Shown here: positions 30,623 through 39,671 of the stretch, piece after piece
How the letters are laid out: each line of letters starts with the position of its first letter
How positions within the stretch are numbered: position 1 is the stretch's first letter
Assembly (NCBI RefSeq): GCF_900103175.1
Contig: NZ_FNLF01000002.1
Location: 3,858,136 to 3,922,135, forward strand
Direction of reading: 5' to 3'
Length of the DNA stretch: 64,000 nucleotides
DNA from: Tsukamurella pulmonis
GTDB lineage: Bacteria > Actinomycetota > Actinomycetes > Mycobacteriales > Mycobacteriaceae
The notes under the pieces: generated by a model
The model's database searches: none
What the model was told of the DNA's origin: nothing
The model's input: only the letters and a program-made list of their open reading frames with translations
Position numbers and translations under genes: made by a program

Positions 30623-31957
30623 CTACTCGGCGCTGCCACCCGTCGACGTACTCCCCTCCGCCGACTGTGACGAATCCGGCTTCGCGCCCGACTCGGCGGC
30701 CGGTGTCGGCTCCGCATCGGGCGTCGCCTCGGCCGCCGACTTCGATGCCTCGGCCTTGGGTTCAGCGCTGGGCTTGGACTCGACGGTCGGCTTCGACTGC
30801 TCGGCAGGCGTCTCCGACTGCGTCGGCTCGGACGGCTCGGTCACCGTCGGCTCCGCGGCGGGCTTCGAGGTGGCCGGCTTCGACGTGGCGGGCTTCGGCG
30901 TCTCAACGACGACCGGCTTGGCGGTCTCAGCGACGGGACTAGCAACTTCGATGGTCGGCTTCGCCGTCTCTGCGACGGGCTTCGCCTTCTCCGCCGCAGG
31001 CTTCTGCTCGCCCGTCGCGGTGCCCGCCGGTGCCGTCACCAATGCCAGCTCATCAGTGCCGGCGACAGAGGTCCGCGCCACCGGATCCGACGTGACGGTC
31101 GACGCCTTAACAGCCGGCGTCAGGGACGCGACCAGCGCGTCGATCTTGGCCGAGGCCGCCTTGATCTGCGCGCCCGGGAACTCGACGATCGTTGTGACCG
31201 ACTTCGAAACCGCGTCCGCCACGAGGTTCACGGCGTCACCGAACTTGCCCTGGAAGACCGCACGCGGCACCGAGGTCAGCAGCCCGTAGAAGCTCTTGTA
31301 GATCGATAGCGCGGCCTGGCCACCCGCGAAGGCGGTCGCGACCGGGATGCCCAGAACGTCGAGCCCGGCGGTGATCGGGTTGGGCGCGGCGGCAGCCTCA
31401 GTCGAAGCTGTAGCGGCGGTCTCGGGCACCGTGGGGACCTTCGGGCCCGAACCGGTCGCGATCCAGGTCAGCGAGTCCGCAATGGCCGTCTGGAACAAAG
31501 TGGGGACCGAACCGAACTCGCCCTTGAAGATCGCACGCGGCACAGACGTTAGCATCTTGTACCAGATGGTGTACACGCCCTGACTGGTCTGCAGGACGCG
31601 GTACACGGCCTGCACCGGGAGGCCGGCGACGTTGAGGATGTCGGTCACGGACTGCGGCACCGTCGGCAGCTCGATGGCGGCGGCCTGGGCGGTCGCGGTC
31701 GACGCGGCGGCCGTAGCCCCCTGGACCGCCTCGTCGGTGACCACGACGAAGGCGCCCAGCGCAGCGGGAACGGTCGCGGCGGCCGGGGCCGCGGCGACGT
31801 TCTTGAGCACAGCCGCGGGCGTTACGGTCGAGCTCGCGACCACGACGGCCGGGGCGGTCGCCGGCGCAGACGTCGCGGCGATCGCACCGGAGATGGGGGT
31901 GATAGCGAGCGCGGCGGCAGACACGATCGCGGTGAGAGAAATGGCCTTCGTATTCAT
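30623..31957 (-). CDS. Secreted protein with two internal repeats and a long Pro/Lys/Ala-rich tail
   Basis: The 444-aa product begins with a signal peptide (MNTKAISLTAIVSAAALAITPISGAIA). Two copies of a helical module of about 60 residues follow: around 98-160 (VTDILNVAGLPVQAVYRVL..., YKMLTSVPRAIFKGEFGSVPTL) and 190-250 (ITAGLDVLGIPVATAF..., FYGLLTSVPRAVFQGKFGDAVNL). The shared core is LLTSVPRA-x-F-x-G-x-FG. Residues from about 275 on are low complexity, with PVAETAKP and SKPA repeats and an acidic Ser/Thr end, typical of a flexible cell-wall-spanning region. It sits between MspA porin genes. I recognise no family; an envelope structural or porin-associated role is inference. Confidence 0.7.
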   Translation of the reverse strand: MNTKAISLTAIVSAAALAITPISGAIAATSAPATAPAVVVASSTVTPAAVLKNVAAAPAAATVPAALGAFVVVTDEAVQGATAAASTATAQAAAIELPTVPQSVTDILNVAGLPVQAVYRVLQTSQGVYTIWYKMLTSVPRAIFKGEFGSVPTLFQTAIADSLTWIATGSGPKVPTVPETAATASTEAAAAPNPITAGLDVLGIPVATAFAGGQAALSIYKSFYGLLTSVPRAVFQGKFGDAVNLVADAVSKSVTTIVEFPGAQIKAASAKIDALVASLTPAVKASTVTSDPVARTSVAGTDELALVTAPAGTATGEQKPAAEKAKPVAETAKPTIEVASPVAETAKPVVVETPKPATSKPATSKPAAEPTVTEPSEPTQSETPAEQSKPTVESKPSAEPKAEASKSAAEATPDAEPTPAAESGAKPDSSQSAEGSTSTGGSAE

Positions 31958-32059
31958 GGTGTCAGCTTCCGTGAGGACTAATGCAGCGCCCGGAGGTCGC
32001 GTACGCATCGGGCGGCGCCGTGCCCATTTTGTACGTTCGTACCAATCTGATGAGACACG

Positions 32060-32089
32060 AAAGACGGTGCCCGAGTGGACACCGTCTTT
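32060..32089. terminator. Hairpin terminator after porin paralogue 2
   Basis: A perfect 10-bp stem AAAGACGGTG/CACCGTCTTT with a 10-nt loop, ending in T's on the minus strand, 14 bases after the porin stop. Confidence 0.7.
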
Positions 32090-32103
32090 GGTGTGCAATG
32101 AGA

Positions 32104-32802
32104 TCAGCCCAGCGTGAAGGGCTTGCTCCACAGGATCGTGGTGCCCTGAGTGTTGCCGACCTTGGTCTTCACCTTGGCGAAGAAGCGGGCCTGCGCATAG
32201 CCGGCGCAGCCGTCGACGCCGATGGTCTGCTCAGTGAACGCGAGCGAGCCCGACTTGCCCTTGAACTTGAAGCTGGTGCTCGGGTCAGCCCAATCCGGGG
32301 AGACCTCGTCGCCAGCCTCTGGCCAGGTAGCGCGGTCGTAGGTCAGCATCTGGGTCCCGATGCTGCCCGCGGCAAGCTTGATCGAGGCGCCGGTCTTTGC
32401 GGTCACCTTCGGCTCGATCGTGGGGCCGTTGAAGCCGACGCTCGCGCCGGTGTCACCCGTGACGCCCGCAGTGACGCCCGCAGAGCCCACGTCGATTTGG
32501 CAGCCCACGGCGTAGCCGGCCTGGATCGAGCCGCCGTCGGCCTTGCCGCCGTTGACGGTGGCGGTCACGACACCCGAGACCCACGCATTGCGGGTGGTGG
32601 GCAGAGCCACCATACCGGGAGAGAGCTTGGCGCTCTGGTTGGTGATGCTCACAGTGACCGAACCGTCACCGATCTTGTTTGTCGTGCTGTCGTTGGGAAG
32701 CGGGATGAAGGTGTCGGCGTTGGCCGCACCGGTGGAGAGGACGCCGAGCGCCACGCCGGCCGCGGCGGCGACGGCGGCGCCACGGATCGCGATGTTCTTC
32801 AT
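32104..32802 (-). CDS. MspA-family outer-membrane porin, paralogue 2
   Basis: A 232-aa porin with signal peptide (IAIRGAAVAAAAGVALGVLSTGAANA) and mature start DTFIPLP. It shares LSPGMVALPTTRNAWVSGVV, QAGYAVGCQIDVG, SIKLAAGSIGTQMLTYDRATWP and VDGCAGYAQARF with paralogue 1, and ends KPFTLG. The identity is high enough to indicate a fairly recent duplication. Pore-lining differences (Asp/Lys positions in the hairpin region) may tune selectivity. Confidence 0.88.
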   Translation of the reverse strand: MKNIAIRGAAVAAAAGVALGVLSTGAANADTFIPLPNDSTTNKIGDGSVTVSITNQSAKLSPGMVALPTTRNAWVSGVVTATVNGGKADGGSIQAGYAVGCQIDVGSAGVTAGVTGDTGASVGFNGPTIEPKVTAKTGASIKLAAGSIGTQMLTYDRATWPEAGDEVSPDWADPSTSFKFKGKSGSLAFTEQTIGVDGCAGYAQARFFAKVKTKVGNTQGTTILWSKPFTLG

Positions 32803-32869
32803 TGAAATGGCATTCCTTCGGGAATCGTCGCCCCCGCGGGGCGAGCAAGAGAGTCAGTCGGTCGGTGGA

Positions 32870-33529
32870 TCAGCCCAGCGAGAACGGCGCGCCGTATAGG
32901 AAGCCCTGGATGCGGTTGCTGCCCTTGATCTCGACCCAGGTCACGACGCGCGCCTGGGCGTAGCCCGAACAGTGCTTGATGTCGATGTTCTGGTCCTTGA
33001 TCGACACGTTGTAAGTGCCGGCCTTGGTGAACTTGATCGAGTCGGTCGAGCCGAGCTGATCGGTGCGGCCGAAGCCGCTGACGCTCGACGTCGCGCCCGG
33101 GGTCAAAGGGATCGACACGTCAGCGCCAACGCCACCGAGGCTCGCACTCGGGCCGTCTGAGCTGAGGCCCGCCCCGGGACCGGTGACAGAGACTCCGCCG
33201 CCGATCTGGCCGGGGAACTGGCAGCCCACGATGACTCCGACGCCGAGCTTGCCCTGGATGTCCTTCGCGTCGGCCGGCGCCTTCACCGTGACGGAGCCGT
33301 TCGAGGTGTACCACGCGGTACGCGACTGTGCGGTGGCCAGCGAGCCCTGGATCGCCGACGAGTTACCCGTCGACTTCAGGACGACGCTCCAGCCCGCGGG
33401 TGCCGGGACGGTCTTCTGGCCACTGGGCAGCGGGCCGGCGTTCGCCGATCCAGCAGCGACCGTGGCGGCCGCGGCAACCGCGATCGCAGCGACGCCAGCG
33501 CGCCCTGCAACCTTGCTCATCTTGCTCAT
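32870..33529 (-). CDS. MspA-family porin, divergent paralogue 3
   Basis: A 219-aa exported protein: signal peptide (AGRAGVAAIAVAAAATVAAGSANA), then a less conserved MspA fold with SRTAWYTSNGSVTVKAP, VGVIVGCQFPGQIGGGV, and the end IKHCSGYAQARVVTWVEI ... GAPFSLG. It keeps the two cysteines and the C-terminal SLG of the family but lacks the LSPGMVALPTTRNAW block. It lies 67 bases upstream of paralogue 2 and may be cotranscribed. Confidence 0.8.
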   Translation of the reverse strand: MSKMSKVAGRAGVAAIAVAAAATVAAGSANAGPLPSGQKTVPAPAGWSVVLKSTGNSSAIQGSLATAQSRTAWYTSNGSVTVKAPADAKDIQGKLGVGVIVGCQFPGQIGGGVSVTGPGAGLSSDGPSASLGGVGADVSIPLTPGATSSVSGFGRTDQLGSTDSIKFTKAGTYNVSIKDQNIDIKHCSGYAQARVVTWVEIKGSNRIQGFLYGAPFSLG

Positions 33530-33959
33530 TCGTTCCCCTCACCAGGAATCTTGGCGCGACGCTCCGGTAGGAGCATCAACGCAGTGGCCCGATCAGCCAC
33601 CATGCCGACTCCGAGCAGTTCTTTCGGCCCGGACGTCACTATCGGTTCCCCGGAAGTCCTCACTGACCTTCGGTTCCGGCGAAGCATATCCTCAGGTTTC
33701 AAGCGGGCGCAACGGTTTCGATCTTCACAAATGGTGAGTTCGCGAAATTGTTGATAACGATAGTGAATCTTTCCGCGGGGCGCCGACCTGGGCTTCTTAG
33801 GTTGCGCTCACAGAATCAGCCCGCCTACCAGGGCTGAAGTTAGGGTGGGCTACGTCTGAGAGTTCACTCAGATAACCCAGAGCCGTAACCCAATGGTTCC
33901 ATCACAAGGTCTGTGTCTTCAGTCACACTACCTGCAGTTTTGCCGGGCTAAGGGAATTT
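33530..33959. other. Intergenic region upstream of the porin genes
   Basis: No gene is supported here. The sequence is AT-richer than its surroundings around 33,640-33,790 and should contain the promoter of the minus-strand porin gene at 33529 (GAGGGGAACG ribosome site at its start). A CTGAG-N6-CTCAG inverted repeat lies near 33,858-33,873. I see no riboswitch or RNA gene. Confidence 0.4.
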
Positions 33960-34172
33960 TCAGCCACCGTGATGCGGCGGACGGTTCTCCCGGTACCACC
34001 GCTCCGTCGGGTCACCGTCGGACCCGGAAACGGGCGATGCCACACCCGGGCGGGGTGCGGCATCGTCGGGCAGATCGTCCTTGGTCTGCGCGGGCAGAAC
34101 GTCCCCGAAGATCCGCGCGATGTCGCGCGCGGAGTACTTGCGGGGCGCCGGCTCGCCGGGCGTGTCGGTCAC
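33960..34172 (-). CDS. Small conserved hypothetical protein (70 aa)
   Basis: It begins MTDTPGEPAPRKYSARDIARIFGDVLP and ends with a disordered, charged tail (DPTERWYRENRPPHHGG). Its start overlaps the moaB2-like stop by four bases (ATGA), so the two are coupled. The folded part is the first 30 residues. It is probably a conserved appendage of the moaB2 locus; function unknown. Confidence 0.65.
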   Translation of the reverse strand: MTDTPGEPAPRKYSARDIARIFGDVLPAQTKDDLPDDAAPRPGVASPVSGSDGDPTERWYRENRPPHHGG

Positions 34173-34777
34173 CGCGCCTGGTCGTCGCCGCCGGCGATGT
34201 GCCGGATCACGTGGGTCGCGAGCGGGGTGAGGGTGGCCATCCCGTCGCGGATCGCGGCGCGCGAGCTCGCCAGGTTCACCACGACCGTGCTGCCGGACAC
34301 CCCGGCCAGGCCGCGCGAGAGTCCCGCGTCGGTCGCGCCGGCTGCCAGGCCGGACGAGCGCAGCGCCTCGCAGATGCCGGGCAGCTTCTTGTCGAGAATC
34401 TCCTCGGTGGCCTCGGGCGTGACGTCGCGCGCGCCCACGCCCACGCCGCCGATGGTCACGGCCAGGTCGACGCCGCCGATCACCGCGGTGTTGAGCGCGT
34501 TGCGCACGTCCACCTCCTCGGCGGGGACGACGACCACGGCGTCCACCTCGAAGCCCGCCTCCTCCAGCAGCTCCGTCACCAGCGAGCCGACGGACTTGCC
34601 CGCGCCGCTCGCGCGCGAGGCGCCGGGCTGCAGGTGATCGTCGACGACGATGACGAGGGCCCGGCCGCTCACGCCGGCCACGTCCAGCACCGAATCATCG
34701 ATCACCGGCGCGTCCAGGGCCTCGTCCTCCAGCCACTCGGGGCTCGCTGCTCGGCTCTGGCTGATCTCCGCGGTCAT
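34169..34777 (-). CDS. moaB2: MoaB/MogA-like molybdopterin-binding protein
   Basis: The ATG at 34777 is preceded by GAGGAG and gives 202 aa. The core shows ALVIVVDDHLQPGASRASGAGKSVGSLVTELLEEAGFEV, VDLAVTIGGVGVGARDVTPEATEEIL, and SGSTVVVNLASSRAAIRDGMATL. Family members carry GGTG-type loops; here it reads GGVGVGARD. In this position M. tuberculosis has moaB2 (Rv0984), just downstream of mprAB-pepD. Molybdenum cofactor role is by family. Confidence 0.8.
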   Translation of the reverse strand: MTAEISQSRAASPEWLEDEALDAPVIDDSVLDVAGVSGRALVIVVDDHLQPGASRASGAGKSVGSLVTELLEEAGFEVDAVVVVPAEEVDVRNALNTAVIGGVDLAVTIGGVGVGARDVTPEATEEILDKKLPGICEALRSSGLAAGATDAGLSRGLAGVSGSTVVVNLASSRAAIRDGMATLTPLATHVIRHIAGGDDQAR

Positions 34778-34791
34778 GTCCACTCCTCGTG

Positions 34792-36054
34792 TCATCGGTC
34801 CAACTTATCGAGCGTCACCTTCGTGGTCACCGGACTCGTACTACTCGGGCTATCGAGGTAGGTAACGGTCACGGTAGTCCCCGGCGGATACGCGCGCACG
34901 GCCCCGATCAATCCGAAGCCGTCGGTGATCCGCAGATCGTCCACCTTGGTCACGATCGCGCCCTTGGGGATCCCGGCGCGCCCGAAGCCGCCCGTCGGCG
35001 AGACCTCCGCGACCACGGCGCCGGGCCGGCTCACCGAGGAGTCCATCGTCACGGTGACGCCTGCCGCGGCGTGCTCCGCCTTGCCCGACTCCATCAGCTC
35101 CTTGGTGATCCGCTGCACCAGGTTCGCGGGGATCGCGAAGCCCAGGCCGATGCTGCCGCTCTGCTGTCCCGTCAGGCGCGAGCCGCCGAGCGTGGCGATC
35201 GACGAGTTGATCCCCACCAGGCGGCCGGTCATGTCCACCAGGGCGCCGCCCGAGTTGCCGGGGTTGATCGCCGCGTCCGTCTGCACCGAGTTGACCACCG
35301 TGGCCTGATCGGAGTCCTTGCCGCTGGTGGCCACCGGACGGTTCAGGGCGGAGACGATGCCGCTGGTGACCGTGCCGGCCAGCCCGAGCGGGGCGCCGAC
35401 CGCGACGACCTCCTGGCCCACCGTCAGCTTGCTGCTGTCGGCGAGGGTCAGCGGCTTGACGTCGCGCTTGTCGGTCTGGATCACCGCCAGGTCGGTGACG
35501 GGGTCCGCGCCCACCACGACCGCCGGGCTCACACTGCCGTCGGAGAAGGAGACCGTCAGCTTGCCGTTGCCGGCGATCACGTGGTTGTTCGTCACGATCT
35601 TGCCGTCCGTGGTGATCACCACGCCCGATCCCGAGGACTCGCTGGTGGCCGCCTGGTTGTCGATCGAGACGACCGCGGGCAGCACGCCCTGCGCGACGTC
35701 CTGCACCGACCCCTTGACCACCGGCGGCGCGTCGCCCCCGCTGACCGTCACCGTCGACGCCGAGTTCTCCCCGCCCCACACCAGGTACGCGCCGGTGACC
35801 GAGAGCAGCGAGGCGACCAGCGCGATCGCCACCCCGAGGGCCACCAGCGCGCCCAGGCGCGGCCCGCGGGCCGCCGGCGGCGTGGTGGTCACGGTGGGCA
35901 GCCCGCCCGGCGCCGGGTAGCCCGACGGTCCGCCGGGGTACGGGTACTGCTGTGTGGGGCGGTACTGCCCCGGTTGCCCCTGCTGGCCGGACGGCGCCGG
36001 CTGGTGCCCCGGCTGCTGTCCCTGCTGATAGGGATACTGCGGACCCTCGGTCAT
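34792..36054 (-). CDS. pepD: HtrA-type serine protease PepD
   Basis: The ATG at 36054 (MTEGPQYPYQQGQQ), preceded by AGGAGG, gives 420 aa. Layout: a Gln/Pro/Tyr-rich cytoplasmic N-terminus, one transmembrane helix at about 68-90 (LGALVALGVAIALVASLLSVTGAYLVW), a trypsin-like protease domain with the His in TNNHVIAG, Asp in VTDLAVIQ and Ser in NPGNSGGAL, and a C-terminal PDZ domain (GVTVTM ... GIPKGAIVTKVDDLRI). In mycobacteria PepD degrades misfolded proteins outside the membrane and belongs to the MprAB stress circuit, whose genes lie immediately upstream here. Confidence 0.92.
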   Translation of the reverse strand: MTEGPQYPYQQGQQPGHQPAPSGQQGQPGQYRPTQQYPYPGGPSGYPAPGGLPTVTTTPPAARGPRLGALVALGVAIALVASLLSVTGAYLVWGGENSASTVTVSGGDAPPVVKGSVQDVAQGVLPAVVSIDNQAATSESSGSGVVITTDGKIVTNNHVIAGNGKLTVSFSDGSVSPAVVVGADPVTDLAVIQTDKRDVKPLTLADSSKLTVGQEVVAVGAPLGLAGTVTSGIVSALNRPVATSGKDSDQATVVNSVQTDAAINPGNSGGALVDMTGRLVGINSSIATLGGSRLTGQQSGSIGLGFAIPANLVQRITKELMESGKAEHAAAGVTVTMDSSVSRPGAVVAEVSPTGGFGRAGIPKGAIVTKVDDLRITDGFGLIGAVRAYPPGTTVTVTYLDSPSSTSPVTTKVTLDKLDR

Positions 36055-36171
36055 GGAGCCCCCTCCTTCGTCTTCGTCCCGCCCACACTGCATACGCCTG
36101 CTGTGAAGTGCCTGTGAGCAGAATGTCACTTCCCCGGAAGCGACTTCCCTCACGTGCCCGCAGCGGCTCCT

Positions 36172-37707
36172 TCACTTCCCCCGCAGCAGGCGCAGGCGGG
36201 GTTCGCGCTGCACCACCTGCGGGGCGCGGCCGCCCGCGACCGGGCTGCCGGGGATCTCCAGGCGCACCAGCGCGCCGCCACCGTCGGCCGAGCCGACCGC
36301 GACGGAGCCCCCGTGCCGCTCCACCACCTGCTTGACGATCGCCAGGCCCAGGCCCGAGCCGGGCATCGAGCGGCTGGACATCGACCGGTAGAAGCGCTCG
36401 AAGACCAGCTCGCGGTCCTCCTCCGGGATGCCGGGGCCGCTGTCGGCGACGGTCAGCGCGGCGCGGGCGACGCCGATCTCGGCGAGCTCGACCGTGACGA
36501 CCGAGCCGTCGGGCGAGAACTTCGCGGCGTTGTCGAGCACGTTGACCACCGCGCGGCCCAGGCCGCCGTTGTCGCCGTAGACGTACCAGGGCGCGCTCGT
36601 GACGTCGAAGCGGACCGTCGGGCGGCGGCGCTCGACGCGCTCGACCGCCTTCTGCAGGATCTCCTCGAGGTCGACCTCCTCGTTGACCGCCTCGGGTGCA
36701 TCCTCTCGCGCCAGGTCGACGAGGTCGCCGACCAGCGTGGTCAGCTCCTCGACCTGCGCCAGCACGTCGTCGGAGAGCTCCTTCATATCGGCCTCGGGGA
36801 TCGGCGGCGCGCCCGGCTGGTTCGCCGCGACCAGCAGCTCGACGTTGGTGCGCAGGCTGGTCAGCGGGGTGCGCAGCTCGTGGCCGGCGTCCGCGACGAG
36901 GCGGGCCTGCCGATCGCGGGAGTCGGCGAGCGCGCGGAGCATGGTGTTGAAGCTCGTGGTCAGGCGTGCGAGCTCGTCGCGGCCGACCACGGGGATCGGC
37001 GCGAGATCGTCCGTGCGAGCCACCCGTTCGGCGGCCTCGGTGAGCCGCTGCACGGGTCGCAGGCCGCCGCGCGCGACGGCGGTGCCCGCGATGGCGGCGA
37101 GCACGATGCCGCAGGCACCGACCACCACCAGCACCGTGCCCAGCTCGCTGAGCAGGTTCTTCGTCGGGGTGAGGTCCTCGGCGACGATGATGGTGACGCC
37201 GTTGTCGAGGCGGCGCGCCATCACGCGGGTGTCGCCGACCGAGCGGCGGGACTCGGCGCGCTCCCCCGAGATCACCTGCCGCTCCTCGTCGCCGATCGGC
37301 ACCTGGCCGGACGGGCCCGAGTGGTACGGCGTCCCGTCGGGGTAGACGACCATCGTGCGGTTGACGGACATGTCCGGCCGGAACATCAGCATCATCATCA
37401 CGGTGGTGAACTGCGTGACGGGCGAGCTCATCGCCGGCGCGACCGAGTCCACCTGCTGCTGCAGCCGGTTGTCGACGTCCGCGTACATGGCGCGCTTGAC
37501 CACGAAGAACGCCGACGCCGCCATGAGCGCCACGGTGATGCCCACGACGGCCGCGGCCAGCAGCGTGACGCGCCAGCGGAAGCTCACGTTGCGGGTGATC
37601 GGGTTGGGATCGCGCATGGGGCGCCGCACGCCCGGGTCGGACGCGGCGCGCCGGTCCCGGACCTGCCTGTCCCTGGCCTCCGGCCGTGCGTGCCTGGGCG
37701 CCGTCAT
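36172..37707 (-). CDS. mprB: Sensor histidine kinase MprB
   Basis: A 511-aa kinase: two transmembrane helices (about 45-68 and 190-212) flanking an extracytoplasmic sensor, a HAMP segment, the H-box VADAGHELRTPLTSLRTNVELL (His about 279), N-box VVNVLDNAAKFS, G1 VADSGPGIPEED and G2 GSGLGLAIVKQV. It phosphorylates MprA in response to envelope stress. The start is five bases after the mprA stop; the weak ribosome site suggests coupling. Order mprA-mprB-pepD is as in mycobacteria. Confidence 0.92.
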   Translation of the reverse strand: MTAPRHARPEARDRQVRDRRAASDPGVRRPMRDPNPITRNVSFRWRVTLLAAAVVGITVALMAASAFFVVKRAMYADVDNRLQQQVDSVAPAMSSPVTQFTTVMMMLMFRPDMSVNRTMVVYPDGTPYHSGPSGQVPIGDEERQVISGERAESRRSVGDTRVMARRLDNGVTIIVAEDLTPTKNLLSELGTVLVVVGACGIVLAAIAGTAVARGGLRPVQRLTEAAERVARTDDLAPIPVVGRDELARLTTSFNTMLRALADSRDRQARLVADAGHELRTPLTSLRTNVELLVAANQPGAPPIPEADMKELSDDVLAQVEELTTLVGDLVDLAREDAPEAVNEEVDLEEILQKAVERVERRRPTVRFDVTSAPWYVYGDNGGLGRAVVNVLDNAAKFSPDGSVVTVELAEIGVARAALTVADSGPGIPEEDRELVFERFYRSMSSRSMPGSGLGLAIVKQVVERHGGSVAVGSADGGGALVRLEIPGSPVAGGRAPQVVQREPRLRLLRGK

Positions 37708-37711
37708 CGCA

Positions 37712-38398
37712 TCACGGCGGGGTCTCGCGCAGGACGTAGCCGACGCCCCGCACGGTGTGGATCAGGCGGCTCTCGCCGTCCGCCTCGGTCTTGCGCCGCA
37801 GGTAGCCGACGTACACCTCCAGCGCGTTGCCCGAGGTCGGGAAGTCGTAGCCCCACACCTCCTCGAGGATGCGGCTGCGGGTGAGCACGCGGCGCGGGTT
37901 GCTCATGAGCATCTCGAGCAGGCTGAACTCGGTGCGGGTGAGGCTGATGTTCCGCTCGCCGCGCACCACCTCGCGGGTGGCCGGGTCGAGGCTGAGGTCC
38001 TCGAAGCGGAGCACCTCGTTGTCGGCGCCCGTGTCGGGCGCGGCGCGGCGCAGCAGCGCGCGCATCCGGGCCAGCAGCTCCTCCAGCGCGAAGGGCTTGG
38101 GCAGGTAGTCGTCGGCGCCCGCGTCGAGGCCGCTGACGCGGTCGCTCACCGCGTCGCGGGCCGTGAGCACGAGGATCGGCAGGTCGTCGCCCGCGCTGCG
38201 CAGGCGGCGGCACACCTCGAGGCCGTCGATCCGGGGCATGTTCAGGTCCAGCACCAGCGCATCGGGGCGGTTGCTCGCGATGTGATCGAGGGCGTCCTGC
38301 CCGTCGACGGCGGTGTCCACCTGGTACCCGTTGAAGGTCAGCGAGCGACGCAGGGACTCCCGTACCGCACGATCGTCGTCGACCACCAGAATTCGCAT
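37712..38398 (-). CDS. mprA: OmpR-type response regulator MprA
   Basis: A 228-aa regulator: receiver domain with acidic pair [11 protein letters not shown], phospho-acceptor Asp in [14 protein letters not shown] (about residue 52), conserved Lys in DYLPKPF, and a C-terminal winged helix ([55 protein letters not shown]). It controls envelope-stress genes including pepD in mycobacteria. The ATG at 38398 begins the mprA-mprB-pepD set. Confidence 0.93.
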   Translation of the reverse strand: MRILVVDDDRAVRESLRRSLTFNGYQVDTAVDGQDALDHIASNRPDALVLDLNMPRIDGLEVCRRLRSAGDDLPILVLTARDAVSDRVSGLDAGADDYLPKPFALEELLARMRALLRRAAPDTGADNEVLRFEDLSLDPATREVVRGERNISLTRTEFSLLEMLMSNPRRVLTRSRILEEVWGYDFPTSGNALEVYVGYLRRKTEADGESRLIHTVRGVGYVLRETPP

Positions 38399-38509
38399 AG
38401 TCCACAGTCTTACCGAACTCGGGTGTGAATTGGCTTAAGGGGTGCTTGGCCGAGAGCGAACAGGCATGCGCTGTTCGCCACACATTCTTGAAACGATTAC
38501 AGTCCGTGC

Positions 38510-39535
38510 GTGATCACGACGACCTCCTTTGTCAAGCGTACCTTTGCTGACGGCGCTCGGGTCTACGCCGACAACGTCGAACTGCTGGCACGGGTGGGGC
38601 TGCGGCGGCCCGTCGCGTACGTCACGGCGGGCAGCGTCACGCTCATCGCCGCGGCCGCCATCGCACTCGCCTTCGAGGGCATGTCGACGATCCCGCTGCT
38701 GTGCCTCTCGCTCTCGCTGCCGGGCTTCGCGTGGGGTGTGCGCTACCTGATGCGGCGCCCGGTGAGCTACGTCGAGTCGCTCGGCTACGTCCTGTACTGC
38801 GATGTGGTGATCACCACCGGCCTGTTCGTGGTCACCACCACGGGCGTCGCCTTCCTCAAACTCGCCTGGCTCGTGGCCACCGCCAGCTACGTCTGCGTCT
38901 ATCACGGGCGGGTCGCCATGTCGGTCCAGGGCGCCGTGATGACGCTGGCCCTGGCGATCGCCGTGACCGGCGGCGCGCTCCGCGGCGACGTGAGCACCGG
39001 CGTGCTCGTCACCGGCGCCGCCACCCTGGTGCTGGCCCTGCTCATCACCGGCTGGGTGGTGTACGCGGGCAAGAAGCAGTTCGCCCTGCACGCCGCCTCC
39101 GCCGCCCAGCTCGCCCGGCTCGACGAGCTCACGGGCCTGCTCAACCGCCGCGGTCTCACCCAGGACTGCCGGCGCTGGTCCGGCGCGATGACGGTCGCCG
39201 TCGTCGACTTGGACGGGTTCAAGCAGCTCAACGACACGCAGGGGCACGCCGCGGGCGACGAACTGCTGCGCCGGGTGGCTCGCGGGCTGCAGGCCGCCGC
39301 CGGACCCGACGCGCTCGTCGCGCGCCTCGGCGGCGACGAGTTCGCCGTCGTCGCCGAGCGGCTCCCCGCCGATCTCGGCGAGCGGCTCTTCGACCCGTCC
39401 GAGACGCCCGTGCGCGCCAGCGTCGGCCTCGCCCGGGGCATCGCCGACGGTGCCTCCATGCTCGGCTCGCTGCTCGAGGAGGCCGACCGCGCAATGTACG
39501 AGGCCAAGCGAGCCCACGGCAGCCGGGTGGCCTGA
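38510..39535 (+). CDS. Membrane diguanylate cyclase (GGDEF)
   Basis: The 341-aa protein has about six N-terminal transmembrane helices (residues 38-190) and a GGDEF domain: RLDELTGLLNRRGL, VAVVDLDGFKQLNDTQGHAAGDELL, and the active-site motif RLGGDEFAVV at about residue 270. The intact GGDEF suggests it makes cyclic di-GMP. No EAL or sensory PAS domain is present. The GTG start at 38510 is divergent from mprA; TTGAAA and TTACAGT upstream are plausible promoter elements. Confidence 0.85.
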   Translation: MITTTSFVKRTFADGARVYADNVELLARVGLRRPVAYVTAGSVTLIAAAAIALAFEGMSTIPLLCLSLSLPGFAWGVRYLMRRPVSYVESLGYVLYCDVVITTGLFVVTTTGVAFLKLAWLVATASYVCVYHGRVAMSVQGAVMTLALAIAVTGGALRGDVSTGVLVTGAATLVLALLITGWVVYAGKKQFALHAASAAQLARLDELTGLLNRRGLTQDCRRWSGAMTVAVVDLDGFKQLNDTQGHAAGDELLRRVARGLQAAAGPDALVARLGGDEFAVVAERLPADLGERLFDPSETPVRASVGLARGIADGASMLGSLLEEADRAMYEAKRAHGSRVA

Positions 39536-39563
39536 GCCCCGCGCAGCCGCCGAGCGGCCTCGA

Positions 39564-39660
39564 CCCCGCGTCGACCTCACCCAGCCCCGCGTCGACCTCA
39601 CCCGAGCCCCGCGGCGTCCTCACCCGGCCCCGCGGTGTCCTCACCCGGCCCCGAGCGTCG
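39564..39660. repeat. Short tandem repeat, about 21-22 bp units
   Basis: Four imperfect copies of a unit beginning CCCCGCG and ending CCTCACCC, then a partial fifth, fill the gap between the GGDEF gene and the convergent channel gene. The later copies share substitutions (GCGTCC for TCGACC), showing stepwise expansion. Confidence 0.65.
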
Positions 39661-39671
39661 GCCTCGTCCCG

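Noticed and set aside
33752-33766. TGATAACGATAGTGA resembling a Zur box upstream of the porin genes
   Set aside because: The right half does not mirror the left half, and no zinc-related gene follows; the match is too weak.
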